Shown: in pieces, positions 1 to 8,193 of the stretch
How the letters are laid out: every line of letters starts with the position of its first letter
Position numbering within the stretch: the stretch's first letter is position 1
Origin: a virus
IMG/VR virus record: IMGVR_UViG_3300032893_000122
Coordinates: 1-42,164 of that record
DNA: 42,164 nt
Direction: 5' to 3' (one strand)
Position numbers and translations under genes: made by a program
The notes under the pieces: generated by a model
Told to the model about the DNA's origin: nothing
Seen by the model: the letters and a program-made list of their open reading frames with translations, nothing else
The model's database searches: none

Positions 1-142
1 AGTAAAGGAAGAAGACGATGGGTAGGGGTTATATCTACCTAATCCGAAACTTAGTGAATGGTAAGGGCTATGTTGGTCAGACCATTAAGAAGGTAAAGTA
101 CAGATTCAGAGCACACATATGGGATGCACAGTGTGGTAGTAA
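1..142. repeat. Terminal repeat, left copy
   Basis: This segment is repeated at 42023-42164 with a single difference, C at 16 versus T at 42038. The repeat means the contig closes on itself, as a circularly permuted or terminally redundant phage genome or an assembler overlap. The difference turns GAC into GAT (Asp) near the end of the upstream gene, so it is synonymous. The break lies inside a GIY-YIG gene and is therefore unlikely to be a physical phage end. Confidence 0.9.
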
Positions 143-596
143 TTTGGTTCTTCATAGAGCGATTCGTAAGTATGGGGAATCTAACTTTTCGATTCAAGAA
201 GTTTGCTATGCGGATGTTTTGCTGCTTGATGATTTGGAGAAACATTACATCAAGTTTTTTGGTACCTTCATTCGAGAACATGGATACAACATGACTGAAG
301 GCGGAGATGGTGGTTCTGGTCCTCGTTCCCAAGAAACCCGAGCTAAAATATCTGCTTATCAAAAGGGACGTAAGAAAGCGCCTTTAACTGCTGAACATAA
401 AGCAGCAATATCTAAGGCGACCAAAGGCAAGAAGAAACCCGCTACTGAAAAGATGCTGACTAGACTTCGTGCCTACGCTGAAACAAAAAAGGGTGTACCT
501 CGACCTAAAGAGGTTGTAACAAAAATATCAGCTTCGTTGAGGGGTAAACCATGGACAGCAGCAAGACGATTAGCTCAAGAAAGTAGGAAAAAATAA
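18..596 (+). CDS. GIY-YIG homing endonuclease with NUMOD3-type repeats
   Basis: This 192-aa protein probably cuts DNA as a freestanding homing endonuclease. The GIY motif lies in GYIYLIRN (residues 4-11) and the YIG counterpart in GYVGQT (about 18-23). Arginines follow in YRFRAH, and the likely catalytic Glu is in DLEKHYIK (about 76), before the conserved GYNMTEGG. The C-terminal half has two or three basic NUMOD3-like DNA-binding modules (SQETRAKIS, TAEHKAAIS, RPKEVVTKIS). The start overlaps the upstream gene across the contig join by 8 bp, and the stop overlaps the next ATG (TAATG). The gene sits between the terminase block and the portal, a usual place for such selfish genes. Its sequence is more AT-rich than its neighbours, which fits acquisition. 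Confidence 0.9.
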   Translation: MGRGYIYLIRNLVNGKGYVGQTIKKVKYRFRAHIWDAQCGSNLVLHRAIRKYGESNFSIQEVCYADVLLLDDLEKHYIKFFGTFIREHGYNMTEGGDGGSGPRSQETRAKISAYQKGRKKAPLTAEHKAAISKATKGKKKPATEKMLTRLRAYAETKKGVPRPKEVVTKISASLRGKPWTAARRLAQESRKK

Positions 597-874
597 TGGC
601 ATTTCGTTCAAAAGATGGACAAGAGTTCTCCAATCCTCACATGGCACGGCACAATGACTACCGCATCGACGCGGGTAAGATTCCCGGCAAACCGGCTGTT
701 GATGAACAGAAAGACATCACATCCGATCCCGAAGCTATGGAATGCGTGAACAAGCTGAAAGAGCTTGGCTACTCCGCTGATGATGTAGCTGAAGCCATGG
801 AAGGTGAACAACCCAACGCTGGTGCTGAAGCTACCAAGGCCGCTGGGATGCAGATGCCACAGATTGGTCGGTAA
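596..874 (+). CDS. Hypothetical small acidic protein
   Basis: This 92-aa protein has no signal peptide or membrane segment and I do not recognise its family. It is hydrophilic, with an N-terminal MAFRSKDGQEFSNPHMARH stretch, a helical middle (AMECVNKLKELGYSADDVAEAMEG) and a Gly/Met-rich tail. The ATG overlaps the GIY-YIG stop by one base, and an AGGAA-type ribosome site sits just upstream. The next gene begins 2 bp after its stop. Its place just before the portal suggests a head-related accessory role, but that is only inference. Confidence 0.75.
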   Translation: MAFRSKDGQEFSNPHMARHNDYRIDAGKIPGKPAVDEQKDITSDPEAMECVNKLKELGYSADDVAEAMEGEQPNAGAEATKAAGMQMPQIGR

Positions 875-875
875 T

Positions 876-1145
876 ATGGACGAACAAGTCTCAGAAGAAC
901 CAAAGGTTCCGACTGTAGAAGAACGGCTGGATGTACTCGAAGGTAACGTTCAGTATCTCCATGACTGGCTCATGTCTTTCTCTAAAGACCACGAGACTAT
1001 GGCGGAGAATTGCAATAAGATCGCCCCATTCTCCGCCTTGATGCAGAACTTTCTCGACACTTACGGTCCAATCCTGTCTCAGCTTACCGTTGAGAATCTG
1101 GAAAAAGAGAAGGACAAGTTTCCCAAAATACAAACATGGAACTAA
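876..1145 (+). CDS. Hypothetical coiled-coil protein upstream of portal
   Basis: This is an 89-aa acidic, mostly helical protein beginning MDEQVSEEPKVPTVEERLD. The heptad-like pattern VEERLDVLEGNVQYLHDWL suggests a short coiled coil. A longer reading from an upstream non-ATG codon at 804 would overlap the preceding gene by 71 bp, so I chose the ATG at 876. The following small gene begins 3 bp after the stop. No catalytic motif is visible and the function is unknown. It is probably cotranscribed with the portal. Confidence 0.7.
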   Translation: MDEQVSEEPKVPTVEERLDVLEGNVQYLHDWLMSFSKDHETMAENCNKIAPFSALMQNFLDTYGPILSQLTVENLEKEKDKFPKIQTWN

Positions 1146-1148
1146 AAC

Positions 1149-1301
1149 ATGGCTAAGGATACACTAGCTGCCGGTGGCAAAACCTATACTTCACCTACTA
1201 TAGGTGAGAACATGACGCAGAAAGCATGGGACGCTATCTTCCTCAAGGATGAAGAGTTTGTCACGAAGTATGGGCAAACCAAGAAAGAATACTATGGCTG
1301 A
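1149..1301 (+). CDS. Small hypothetical protein overlapping the portal start
   Basis: This 50-aa ORF begins MAKDTLAAGGKTYTSP and ends QTKKEYYG. It fits exactly between its neighbours: it starts 3 bp after the previous stop, and its last 8 bp overlap the portal ATG at 1294. It therefore argues against the longer portal start at 1249, which would lie inside this gene. No known domain is visible. Translational coupling to the portal is likely. Confidence 0.65.
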   Translation: MAKDTLAAGGKTYTSPTIGENMTQKAWDAIFLKDEEFVTKYGQTKKEYYG

Positions 1302-3786
1302 AGTACAAGAGAATCAAGACTATGTTCCGGGTAAGTTAGCCCCGGCGATTATTACCTCATCTCAGATATACAAGCCCGATGATTTGGATAAGCTCGATCC
1401 TACTCTCCAGCAAACCATTCAAAGCATCATTGAGTTTTGTTCTCAGGCGGACTCCGCAGCCAGACGATTCAACGTGCTTCAAGTATGGGAGAACCGTCAC
1501 ATTGATAGAGGGTATCAGTATCTCGAAGATAATCGTGGCGGCTGGGCTGTAGCCGGTACTGATGTTCCCAAAGGTCAGAACTCACTCGTATCTCAAGACA
1601 ACGCTAACTTGTATGCCACTAACTTATTCTCCGCACAAGGCGATATTATCTCCTCCGCTTTGAACCGTGGTGAAATCAAAGTCTCATTCTCCCCCGCCAA
1701 AAAGAAAGAACCATCCGATGTTGAAACCTCGGATGAAGCCAATAAGTACAAATGGATTTGGGCTGAAGCTAACTGTGCTTCGGAATTGCAACGAGACTTA
1801 GCCGGTCTTGGCTGGACTGACCCGCGTGGTATCTTCTGGACTCGTTCTATGGCGGATGAAACCCGCTTCGGTACAGTTACCAATGATATGGGAGAAGACG
1901 CGCCTAAGATCGTTGAAGTCACTACTTTGCATGGCGTGCTGGAATCCAAGCTGCCTATGATGGCGGATAGACGCGACCAGATGAGCTATGCTCAGATTTT
2001 TGAGGAAGTTGATTATGCCTTGGCTCGTGCCGCTTATCCATGGATGGGGGATAAGATTAAGCCATCATGGGGCACGTTCGGTGAGTTGGAGTTTGAACGC
2101 ATCGCCCGTATAAATACCCGTATCGGTGTTACCGGCAAATATATGACCGGAACTACCGGCATCCGTGAAGCCACCATGGGTTATACATGGATTCGCCCCG
2201 GTTTGTTCCATGACGATAAGGTCAAGGAAGAAACTCGTCAAATCCTTCTGGAGAATTTTCCCAAGGGCTTGTTCGTGGTAATGGCGGGTAAAGAAATTTG
2301 TGCTTGCTGGAACGAATCCATGGATGACCATATCTCCATTGGAGTCTTCTGCCGTGGTTTCGGGCAAAACCGCCGTTCACTAGGCTCTTCCGATGTGCCG
2401 ATTCAGAAGCGTATCAACATATGGGCTGACCTTTGGGATAAGTTCATTCGTGGCTCTATCGCCATGACTCTTCTCGATGACCAAGCGTTCAACGTGGATG
2501 CTCTATCCAAGATGGAAGCCACTACCACGCGCTTTGTTCCCGTTACAGTGGATTACGACCGTCAACAAACTCTACAGTCGGTTGTGGGTCAGACTCCAGT
2601 GCCTTCTCCGGTTGCGGGGTTCTTGGAAATCTTCCAGCAATACACCGGACCGTTGCTTCAGTCCATTGACGGTGCCACACCATCGCTCTTCGGCGGCGGT
2701 GAAGGAGAAGACAACACCGTTGGTGCGACTATGATCCGACTCCAGCAAGCTCTGGAGCGTCATGGCAACCCGTGGTCAGTGATGAACAAGATGTTCGCCG
2801 AAGCTTTGCGTCAGGCTGTACTCTCCTGTGCTGAGAATGGCAACACGGAAATCTCCGGCAAGAACGATGTTGGCGACGATATTGTGGTTAACCCGCAGAA
2901 TCTCAAGGGTAACTTCAAGGCTAAGGCCGATACTATCGGCATGATCCCACAGTCGGGTGCTCAGCGTGAAGCCAAGGTTCTAGCCGCCCTCGACATCGCT
3001 AAAGCCGATCCGCAAGCAGCGGCTATCATCACCACGCCAAGTAATTTGAGAGAAGTGGTATCCGCTTTGCATATTGACGATGTTATCACCATCGCCCCGG
3101 CTAACTGGGAAGATTGTGCCATGGAAGATATTCAGCAGTTGCTGGAATCTGAACCGATGGAGAACCCGCAATGGCATCAATTGAATGACCAACTCACTCA
3201 ATTGAGTGCATCTCATGACGAAATTAAGACGTTGGCTTCTCAAGCTGTAACTTCGGGTCAGCAACTCCCGCCTGAAGTGGTTCAACAGGGACAGCAGATG
3301 GAGGATAACGTTAATCAGCTTCAGGAACAACTGAACGATACGCCGCGCTATCTGCCTTCAGTTCCCGTGGCTCAGGACGAATCGGAAGACCATCTTACCA
3401 TGGCTGATACAGCTTACGCATGGATGGGTGAACCGCAAGGCCGTGCTCTTCGCCGCAAGGCGCGTGGAGTAACACCTGACGATCCAGACCCGACGAGACA
3501 CGAGTCTTGGGCTCATTGGACTAACATCTTCCTTTACTGGCAAGGTCACAAGCAAATGGCTGCTAAGTTGGCTGCTAACAACGCACAGGCTCAGCCGCCT
3601 AAGATCAATCTTACGGGTAAGTTGGCGTCGGATGAGATTGCCAAGCTGCTTGCTCTGGCTGGTATACCGAACAATGGCGGGGATGATAGTGGCAATGCAC
3701 CGCCTAAGCCGTTAGAAGATGAGACCGAAACAATTTCTCGCGGTCCATTCAATGAAACCAAACGCACCATCAAACGGAGGTTATAA
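1294..3786 (+). CDS. Portal protein (podovirus / P22-like)
   Basis: This 830-aa protein should form the dodecameric ring at the capsid vertex through which DNA is packaged and ejected. Support comes from its size, its position after the terminase and before the scaffold and capsid genes, and a central pattern typical of large podoviral portals: long helical stretches, then WADLWDKFIRGSIAMTLLDDQAFNVDALSKMEA and a later LFGGGEGEDNTVGATMIRLQQALERHG. The C-terminal third has a Gln-rich helical region (residues about 630-690) that could make a barrel or coiled coil, and a basic tail ending KRTIKRRL. The ATG at 1294 is preferred because an upstream 50-aa gene overlaps it by 8 bp. The assignment is by pattern, not by a search. 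Confidence 0.85.
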   Translation: MAEVQENQDYVPGKLAPAIITSSQIYKPDDLDKLDPTLQQTIQSIIEFCSQADSAARRFNVLQVWENRHIDRGYQYLEDNRGGWAVAGTDVPKGQNSLVSQDNANLYATNLFSAQGDIISSALNRGEIKVSFSPAKKKEPSDVETSDEANKYKWIWAEANCASELQRDLAGLGWTDPRGIFWTRSMADETRFGTVTNDMGEDAPKIVEVTTLHGVLESKLPMMADRRDQMSYAQIFEEVDYALARAAYPWMGDKIKPSWGTFGELEFERIARINTRIGVTGKYMTGTTGIREATMGYTWIRPGLFHDDKVKEETRQILLENFPKGLFVVMAGKEICACWNESMDDHISIGVFCRGFGQNRRSLGSSDVPIQKRINIWADLWDKFIRGSIAMTLLDDQAFNVDALSKMEATTTRFVPVTVDYDRQQTLQSVVGQTPVPSPVAGFLEIFQQYTGPLLQSIDGATPSLFGGGEGEDNTVGATMIRLQQALERHGNPWSVMNKMFAEALRQAVLSCAENGNTEISGKNDVGDDIVVNPQNLKGNFKAKADTIGMIPQSGAQREAKVLAALDIAKADPQAAAIITTPSNLREVVSALHIDDVITIAPANWEDCAMEDIQQLLESEPMENPQWHQLNDQLTQLSASHDEIKTLASQAVTSGQQLPPEVVQQGQQMEDNVNQLQEQLNDTPRYLPSVPVAQDESEDHLTMADTAYAWMGEPQGRALRRKARGVTPDDPDPTRHESWAHWTNIFLYWQGHKQMAAKLAANNAQAQPPKINLTGKLASDEIAKLLALAGIPNNGGDDSGNAPPKPLEDETETISRGPFNETKRTIKRRL

Positions 3787-3789
3787 CAT

Positions 3790-3990
3790 ATGGCTAAGTT
3801 GACATATGGAGAACGCAAGGGATTGTCCGACACCAGCTTCGCTTTGCCCAGCAAGCGGAAATTTCCGATCCCGGACGAGAGCCATGGCAGAAACGCCTTG
3901 GCTAGGGCCCACTTTGCGTCTCCCGAGGAGCAAAAGGAGATTCGCTCCAAGGTACATCGCAAATTTCCCGGTATTAAGATAGGGAGCTAA
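3790..3990 (+). CDS. Small conserved phage protein (DUF6582-like)
   Basis: This 66-aa basic protein carries the signature LSDTSFALPSKRKFPIPDES, then HGRNALARAHFAS and KVHRKFPGIKIG. That pattern (aFA-P-R-FPIPD-sHarNALAR ... kFPgI) is a small family seen often in phage head-gene clusters and in host genomes, annotated as DUF6582 or a domain at the end of larger head proteins. Its function is not established. It starts 3 bp after the portal stop and is followed within 6 bp by the phosphatase gene, so it is very likely in the same transcript. Confidence 0.75.
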   Translation: MAKLTYGERKGLSDTSFALPSKRKFPIPDESHGRNALARAHFASPEEQKEIRSKVHRKFPGIKIGS

Positions 3991-3995
3991 GAACG

Positions 3996-4616
3996 ATGCC
4001 AAAAGGGGAGAGACTCATCGGGCTCGTGGTTCGCCACGGGGAAGCCTTCAATAATCAACAGGGTATCTTCAGATCGTGTTCCGATGTCCCATTGACTAAG
4101 ACGGGGCTGTCTCAGGCTATGTCTGCGTCTAAGTTCCTGTCTAAGTATCCCGTTAAGGCTATCTCGACTTCTCCTCTGCTCAGAGCTTTCGTTACCGCCG
4201 ATCTTATCTCCAAACCGCATAACTTGTTCGTATTTCAGACTCGTGGATTGTTCCCATGGTCACTCGGCGTGTTCACTGGATTAGACCGTAAGGATAACAA
4301 GGACGCTTTAACTCTTTTCGTAAACAATCCCTCCGTGACGGTGCCTAATGGCGAATCGCTGAATGATTTCAGTGACCGTATGGAGGTTTACTGGAAGACG
4401 GCGTTAAAGATTGCCGAAAGACAGGGACTTACGGTGTGGGTTTGCCACAACTCCGTTCTGACTGAGTTAGATGCTTTGGTTAAGGGAGAAAAGGGCAACC
4501 CGGTGGGTGAGAGTGTCAAGCCCGGTGGCGTGGCGGCTGTCTACTATGATGGTCAGCATTACAGGCTCGAACCGATCTTTGGTATCGCCGAACCGGCTAC
4601 CTTAGTGGGGTCATAA
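3996..4616 (+). CDS. Histidine phosphatase superfamily protein
   Basis: This 206-aa protein belongs to the phosphoglycerate-mutase-like / histidine phosphatase superfamily. The RHGEAFNN motif (residues about 13-20) holds the phospho-accepting His. SPLLRAF (about 67) supplies the second Arg region, GESLNDFSDRM (about 121) carries the usual acidic proton donor, and CHNSVLTELD (about 150) holds the second His. All key residues appear intact, so activity is plausible; the substrate is unknown. It lies between portal and scaffold genes, an unusual site for a metabolic enzyme. The RHG motif is diagnostic, so the family call is firm and the role is not. Confidence 0.88.
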   Translation: MPKGERLIGLVVRHGEAFNNQQGIFRSCSDVPLTKTGLSQAMSASKFLSKYPVKAISTSPLLRAFVTADLISKPHNLFVFQTRGLFPWSLGVFTGLDRKDNKDALTLFVNNPSVTVPNGESLNDFSDRMEVYWKTALKIAERQGLTVWVCHNSVLTELDALVKGEKGNPVGESVKPGGVAAVYYDGQHYRLEPIFGIAEPATLVGS

Positions 4617-4790
4617 ATGGATGATGAGCCCAAGCAATATTATGTAGACGAACGGTTCTACGAAAAGTTGCGATTTTTAGATTACCGCGAAGATTTGCGG
4701 GTTTGCAAGGTGTGTGGTTGTGTGGTTCACGAATCAAAGTTGCTTCTCCACACCAAGCTTCATAACCGCGATGAGTTCAGCGAAGGATAA
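4617..4790 (+). CDS. 57-aa C2H2 zinc-finger-like protein
   Basis: This small ORF begins immediately after the phosphatase stop. It encodes a 57-aa protein with an acidic, aromatic N-terminus and the motif CKVCGCVVHESKLLLHTKLH, which matches C-X2-C-X11-H-X3-H, close to a classical C2H2 finger. A single finger suggests nucleic-acid or protein binding. Similar one-finger proteins occur in phages but remain largely uncharacterised. The placement and the intact motif argue that it is real. Confidence 0.65.
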   Translation: MDDEPKQYYVDERFYEKLRFLDYREDLRVCKVCGCVVHESKLLLHTKLHNRDEFSEG

Positions 4791-4889
4791 GTTTGTGGGT
4801 GAATAACGTCTAGGGTAATGTTAAAACTAAATCGGAATCGGACCTTCCTAGAACCGCTACCGTCTAAATGTTAACATCACCCACAAAGC
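4791..4889 (+). promoter_or_regulatory. Inverted-repeat spacer before scaffold gene
   Basis: The 140-bp gap between the zinc-finger gene and the scaffold gene contains an 11-bp perfect inverted repeat, TTTGTGGGTGA near its left end and TCACCCACAAA at about 4877-4887. They are separated by roughly 75 bp that includes a TGTTAACA palindrome. Transcribed, this would fold into a long stem-loop ahead of the scaffold/capsid genes. It could be an RNA processing or control element. There is no U-tract, so an intrinsic terminator is unlikely. Confidence 0.5.
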
Positions 4890-4930
4890 ATTCATTGGAA
4901 ACTATTGAAATCATATAACAGGAGAGACTT

Positions 4931-6184
4931 ATGCCAGATGATGTAATGGACATTGATGCCGGTTTGGAAGACCAAACTGGGGCAGAAACGCAAGAAACCG
5001 GGGGCTTCGAGGCTGGAGAGACCACACCTGAAGTCCCCGGTGACGGCGTTGAAGAACAGCAGGGACAACAGCAACAGCAAGCATCCCCTCACAAAGCCGT
5101 AAGAGACGCCATTAAAGCCGCGTCTCAGCAATTCCCCGAACAAGCCAAATACCTAAAAGCCGCTGGTGACGCTTATTTCCGCACCGAGACGGCGTATAAG
5201 GCTGCTTATGCCACGCCGGAAGAGGCGGTTGCTGCTAAGAACCTCATCGAGGGTCTCGGCGGTGTTGATGGCATCGGACAGCTACAGGAGCGCGTGGCTA
5301 ACTATGAAGCTTCGGACGCTGCTTTGGCTTCAGGCGATCCAGCCGTATTGGATTCTTTCTTCAAGGATTTCCCGGATGGCGCTATTGCTTTGGCACCGGC
5401 CTATCTGGAACATCTTTACAATGCCGATCCCGCTGCTTTAGTCGCCGCTGTTGGACCGTACACGGTCGGGCTTCTGGATAATGTCAATCTCGCCGGTTAT
5501 CTCAATGCTATCGTGAATGAGACTGACCTCGGAAAGGCTAAGGCATACGCCGGTCAGATTCTCAACTGGTATCAGAAAGTTGCCCAGCAGTTCGCCCAAT
5601 CCGGGCAGGGAGCAAGAGGCGGCGGCGGAGCCGCTCATAACGCTCTTACCAAAGAGCGTGAACAAGTTGCCAACGAGCGTGAACAGGTATTCGTAGACGC
5701 CGTACGCACTAAGGTGAATACATCGGCTACTCCGACTTTGAATGCTGAGGTTGATAAGTACAGCAAGATGTACAGCCTCAACCCCGCTCAGAAAGACCAT
5801 TACAGCAAAACTCTTGAGCAAACCATTGTAGCTGAGATGAATGCTGACGCGAATTACAAGAAACAAGTGGATTTGCGCTACTCTGCCAGAACTCGTACTC
5901 ATGATACGGTTGCCAGTTATATCTCAGCCGAGTTCAACCGCCGTGTTAAGGAGAAGGCGTTTGAGGTAGCCAAGGGTATCTATGGAGCCCCACGCACCAA
6001 GACCCCAGCCGCCGACCAACAGCAAAGAGGCGCTACAACCACGTCCGGCGGGAAAGCGGTGAGAGTCTCTACTCGTCCCCCCAATGACCAGTTGGATTTG
6101 GATCGCAAGGGAGCCGATCTTGGTCTTATCAAGGGCTATGGATGGTTGAAACGCAACGGACAGCTTATCCGTTGGAGGGACTAA
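4931..6184 (+). CDS. Scaffold-like head assembly protein
   Basis: This 417-aa protein starts at an ATG preceded by an AGGAGAG ribosome site. The first 60 residues are acidic and Gln/Glu-rich, including a polyglutamine run. A long Ala-rich helical body follows, with coiled-coil-like KEREQVANEREQVF (about 240), and the C-terminus is basic (GYGWLKRNGQLIRWRD). That architecture, and its place between portal and major capsid protein, match internal scaffolds of podoviruses, whose basic C-terminal end binds capsid protein. No protease motif is seen. The role is inferred from composition and gene order. Confidence 0.75.
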   Translation: MPDDVMDIDAGLEDQTGAETQETGGFEAGETTPEVPGDGVEEQQGQQQQQASPHKAVRDAIKAASQQFPEQAKYLKAAGDAYFRTETAYKAAYATPEEAVAAKNLIEGLGGVDGIGQLQERVANYEASDAALASGDPAVLDSFFKDFPDGAIALAPAYLEHLYNADPAALVAAVGPYTVGLLDNVNLAGYLNAIVNETDLGKAKAYAGQILNWYQKVAQQFAQSGQGARGGGGAAHNALTKEREQVANEREQVFVDAVRTKVNTSATPTLNAEVDKYSKMYSLNPAQKDHYSKTLEQTIVAEMNADANYKKQVDLRYSARTRTHDTVASYISAEFNRRVKEKAFEVAKGIYGAPRTKTPAADQQQRGATTTSGGKAVRVSTRPPNDQLDLDRKGADLGLIKGYGWLKRNGQLIRWRD

Positions 6185-6487
6185 ATGAAACTCATAAGAC
6201 TCATTTTACTAACGGCTTTGATTATGCCGGTTATGGCTCAGGATAAGGCTAAGGAACCCACTGTAGCTGAACTCAAGGTTCAATTGGCTCAGAAAGATGT
6301 TGAAATTTCTCAACTTAAGAGCCAGATCGTCCAGTTGAGACAAAGCTTGTTCGTTTCTCAAGCTTCGGTGATTCAGCAATTGGTGCAGCTTCAGAAGGAC
6401 GAAGCTGAAGCCAGTAAGGAACAAGCACAGGCTCAAACTAACTTGACGAATACCACCAAAGCTAAGGCCGAGACGGAAAAGAAATAA
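6185..6487 (+). CDS. Secreted coiled-coil protein
   Basis: This 100-aa protein begins one base after the scaffold stop. Residues 1-18 (MKLIRLILLTALIMPVMA) are a clear Sec signal peptide, with cleavage likely after VMA. The rest is a charged, Gln/Lys-rich helix with heptads from about 28 to 70 (VAELKVQLAQKDVEISQLKS). A periplasmic coiled coil could be part of a lysis function (spanin-like) or a superinfection-exclusion factor. The place between scaffold and capsid is odd for lysis, so I leave the function open. Confidence 0.75.
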   Translation: MKLIRLILLTALIMPVMAQDKAKEPTVAELKVQLAQKDVEISQLKSQIVQLRQSLFVSQASVIQQLVQLQKDEAEASKEQAQAQTNLTNTTKAKAETEKK

Positions 6488-6796
6488 CTATCATCTCCTT
6501 AGTTAGAATAGATGTGAGTGTGGGACTGCCGCTGTAGCCACTCTTGGAAAGAATGTCCCAAAAGTTTAGATTCACAAGCGTGAGCATCCCATGATACTGA
6601 TGCCGGGTCGTATCCCCGTTAATGATATGTGCAACAAACCCCCGTCGTACCCGGACAATGGTATGTACTCCGACCGCAACTGAGAGAGACCGAGAGTAGC
6701 CGCGTATGTAAGCACGTCTTCGGAGAGACCGGATGATGCTTGTGGCAACTCCAATCGAACGCTATACGTGTGTATAGCTTTACGGAGAATTTTCCT
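6488..6796 (+). promoter_or_regulatory. 309-bp structured leader upstream of major capsid gene
   Basis: No convincing ORF occupies this gap. It contains several inverted repeats in series: TGGGAC (6521-6526) with GTCCCA (6555-6560); AGCATC (6583-6588) with GATGCT (6735-6740), which encloses CCGGGT (6603-6608) with ACCCGG (6649-6654); and a tight hairpin GCTATAC-GTGT-GTATAGC at 6761-6778, just before the ribosome site GGAG at 6784. The nested layout resembles a multibranched untranslated leader. A promoter may also lie here, but I see no strong -35/-10 pair. Confidence 0.5.
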
Positions 6797-8125
6797 ATGG
6801 CAATTGGTGTAGAATCAGCAGTCGAATCCGTTGAACTTGAAGCGTTTGCGACTGAAATCCCATCTCTCATTCCTATGTCCAAGACTTTTTATAGCTTGGC
6901 ACAGGACCGCTTCACTAAGGTTCCGGTTTCGTACCAGACCCTCGGTGGAGCGACTACTCGCCCCTCCTTCCGCGTTCCTTTCCGCGTGCAGGGTGGTGCG
7001 TACGTTTCCCAAGGTACAGGTGACGGTTCCCCTCTCGGTCGTGGTAACATGTCCGTTTGGCAGGACTTTGTACTAAGCCCAGTATGGCACTATGCAGTCA
7101 ATGAGCAGAGCCACTTGGCACAGCTTGCCGTCAATGGCAAGAAACGCGGCCTTATCTCCCTCAAGGCTGAGGAACTCAAGAATTCACTTGATTCCGCCAT
7201 GGCTGGTCTCGAAGGCATCATGTATGGTGACTCTTCGGGTGCCATCACTCAGATTCCTGTTGGTGCTACAGTAAGTTCCGGCTCCGGTACTGGCAACCAG
7301 ACTTCTTACATCCAAGGCGTCCGCGCCATGGCGTTCACTGACAATCAGGTTGTGCAGTTTTTCAACTCTGAGGGCGGCTCATCGCTTGGTACTGCAACCA
7401 TTTCGGTTAACTCTCCTGAAGTAAGCACGCTGTGGTTCTCTACCGTCCTTCCGGGCGGCGTTGGCGTCGGCACTTACATCATGATCGCCGGTAGCTCGGG
7501 TGCTCTTAACCAAGGTGTATTTGGTACTACGGCTTGGCAGAACTCTTCCACGTCCGGGACTATAGCTGGTGTCAACCGTGCAACTTTCCCAAACCGCGTT
7601 TCGACTCCTTCTATCGACCTTGCGGGTGGTTCGGTAACTGCATCGCTTTCTGCTCGTATCGAGGCTTTGCTTGGCCGTGCCATGGGTGCTGACAACAAGA
7701 CCAAGGACTCGGGCGTGTACCTCATGCCTGAGGATCAGACTTACGCGATTGCTCAGACAAACTACTACAACAAGCAGATTGTCATTCAGCAATCCACGTC
7801 TGAAGGCAACAAGGGCGAAGTGCCGGATGTATCCAAGAAATACTTCCAAGGTACTTATGGCGGACGTGAAGTCAACCTGTCCTATGTGCAGCCTCAAGGT
7901 CGTATTGACCTGCTCCTGACGGATAACTGGTATATTGGTGAACTTATTCCCCTCCAGCTTTACGATTTTGGTGGTGGACAGACGTTCATTTCGGTGCCGA
8001 ATAACAACTCGCCGGGTGGCTGGTTGACTTCTAACCAGTTCGCATACGAGACATCATTTAATTTAGCCGATAGTGCTCCTCGTCATGGCTTGTACGTATA
8101 CGGAGCTTCACAGCCCACAATCTAA
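6797..8125 (+). CDS. Major capsid protein
   Basis: This 442-aa protein starts MAIGVESAVESVELEAFA. The ATG at 6797 is preceded by GGAG at a 9-nt spacing; an in-frame start at 6740 would lie in the leader and cut through its hairpin. It has the length, position after scaffold, and low-complexity Ser/Gly/Thr strand-rich middle typical of HK97-fold capsid proteins of podophages. It includes an early FRVPFRVQGG region and a late Q-rich YAIAQTNYYNKQIV stretch that fits the P-domain/spine. The 309-bp leader and strong ribosome site suit a highly expressed gene. The fold is inferred from context rather than a motif. Confidence 0.8.
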   Translation: MAIGVESAVESVELEAFATEIPSLIPMSKTFYSLAQDRFTKVPVSYQTLGGATTRPSFRVPFRVQGGAYVSQGTGDGSPLGRGNMSVWQDFVLSPVWHYAVNEQSHLAQLAVNGKKRGLISLKAEELKNSLDSAMAGLEGIMYGDSSGAITQIPVGATVSSGSGTGNQTSYIQGVRAMAFTDNQVVQFFNSEGGSSLGTATISVNSPEVSTLWFSTVLPGGVGVGTYIMIAGSSGALNQGVFGTTAWQNSSTSGTIAGVNRATFPNRVSTPSIDLAGGSVTASLSARIEALLGRAMGADNKTKDSGVYLMPEDQTYAIAQTNYYNKQIVIQQSTSEGNKGEVPDVSKKYFQGTYGGREVNLSYVQPQGRIDLLLTDNWYIGELIPLQLYDFGGGQTFISVPNNNSPGGWLTSNQFAYETSFNLADSAPRHGLYVYGASQPTI

Positions 8126-8193
8126 AGGACTTATAGACATTAGCCTATTAAGTTTAATTTAGATTGGCGAAGATCGGCGAAATTTAATCATTT

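Noticed and set aside
1-142. Long terminal repeats of a mobile element or physical phage ends
   Set aside because: The boundary cuts a gene that reads through when the ends are joined, so a circular or permuted map is simpler.
1249-1293. Longer portal start
   Set aside because: It lies inside the 50-aa gene ending at 1301, and the 1294 ATG has the stop-start overlap seen throughout this genome.
6488-6796. A tRNA or group I intron in the capsid leader
   Set aside because: No cloverleaf, T-loop consensus or catalytic core pattern could be found by eye; only stem-loops are supported.
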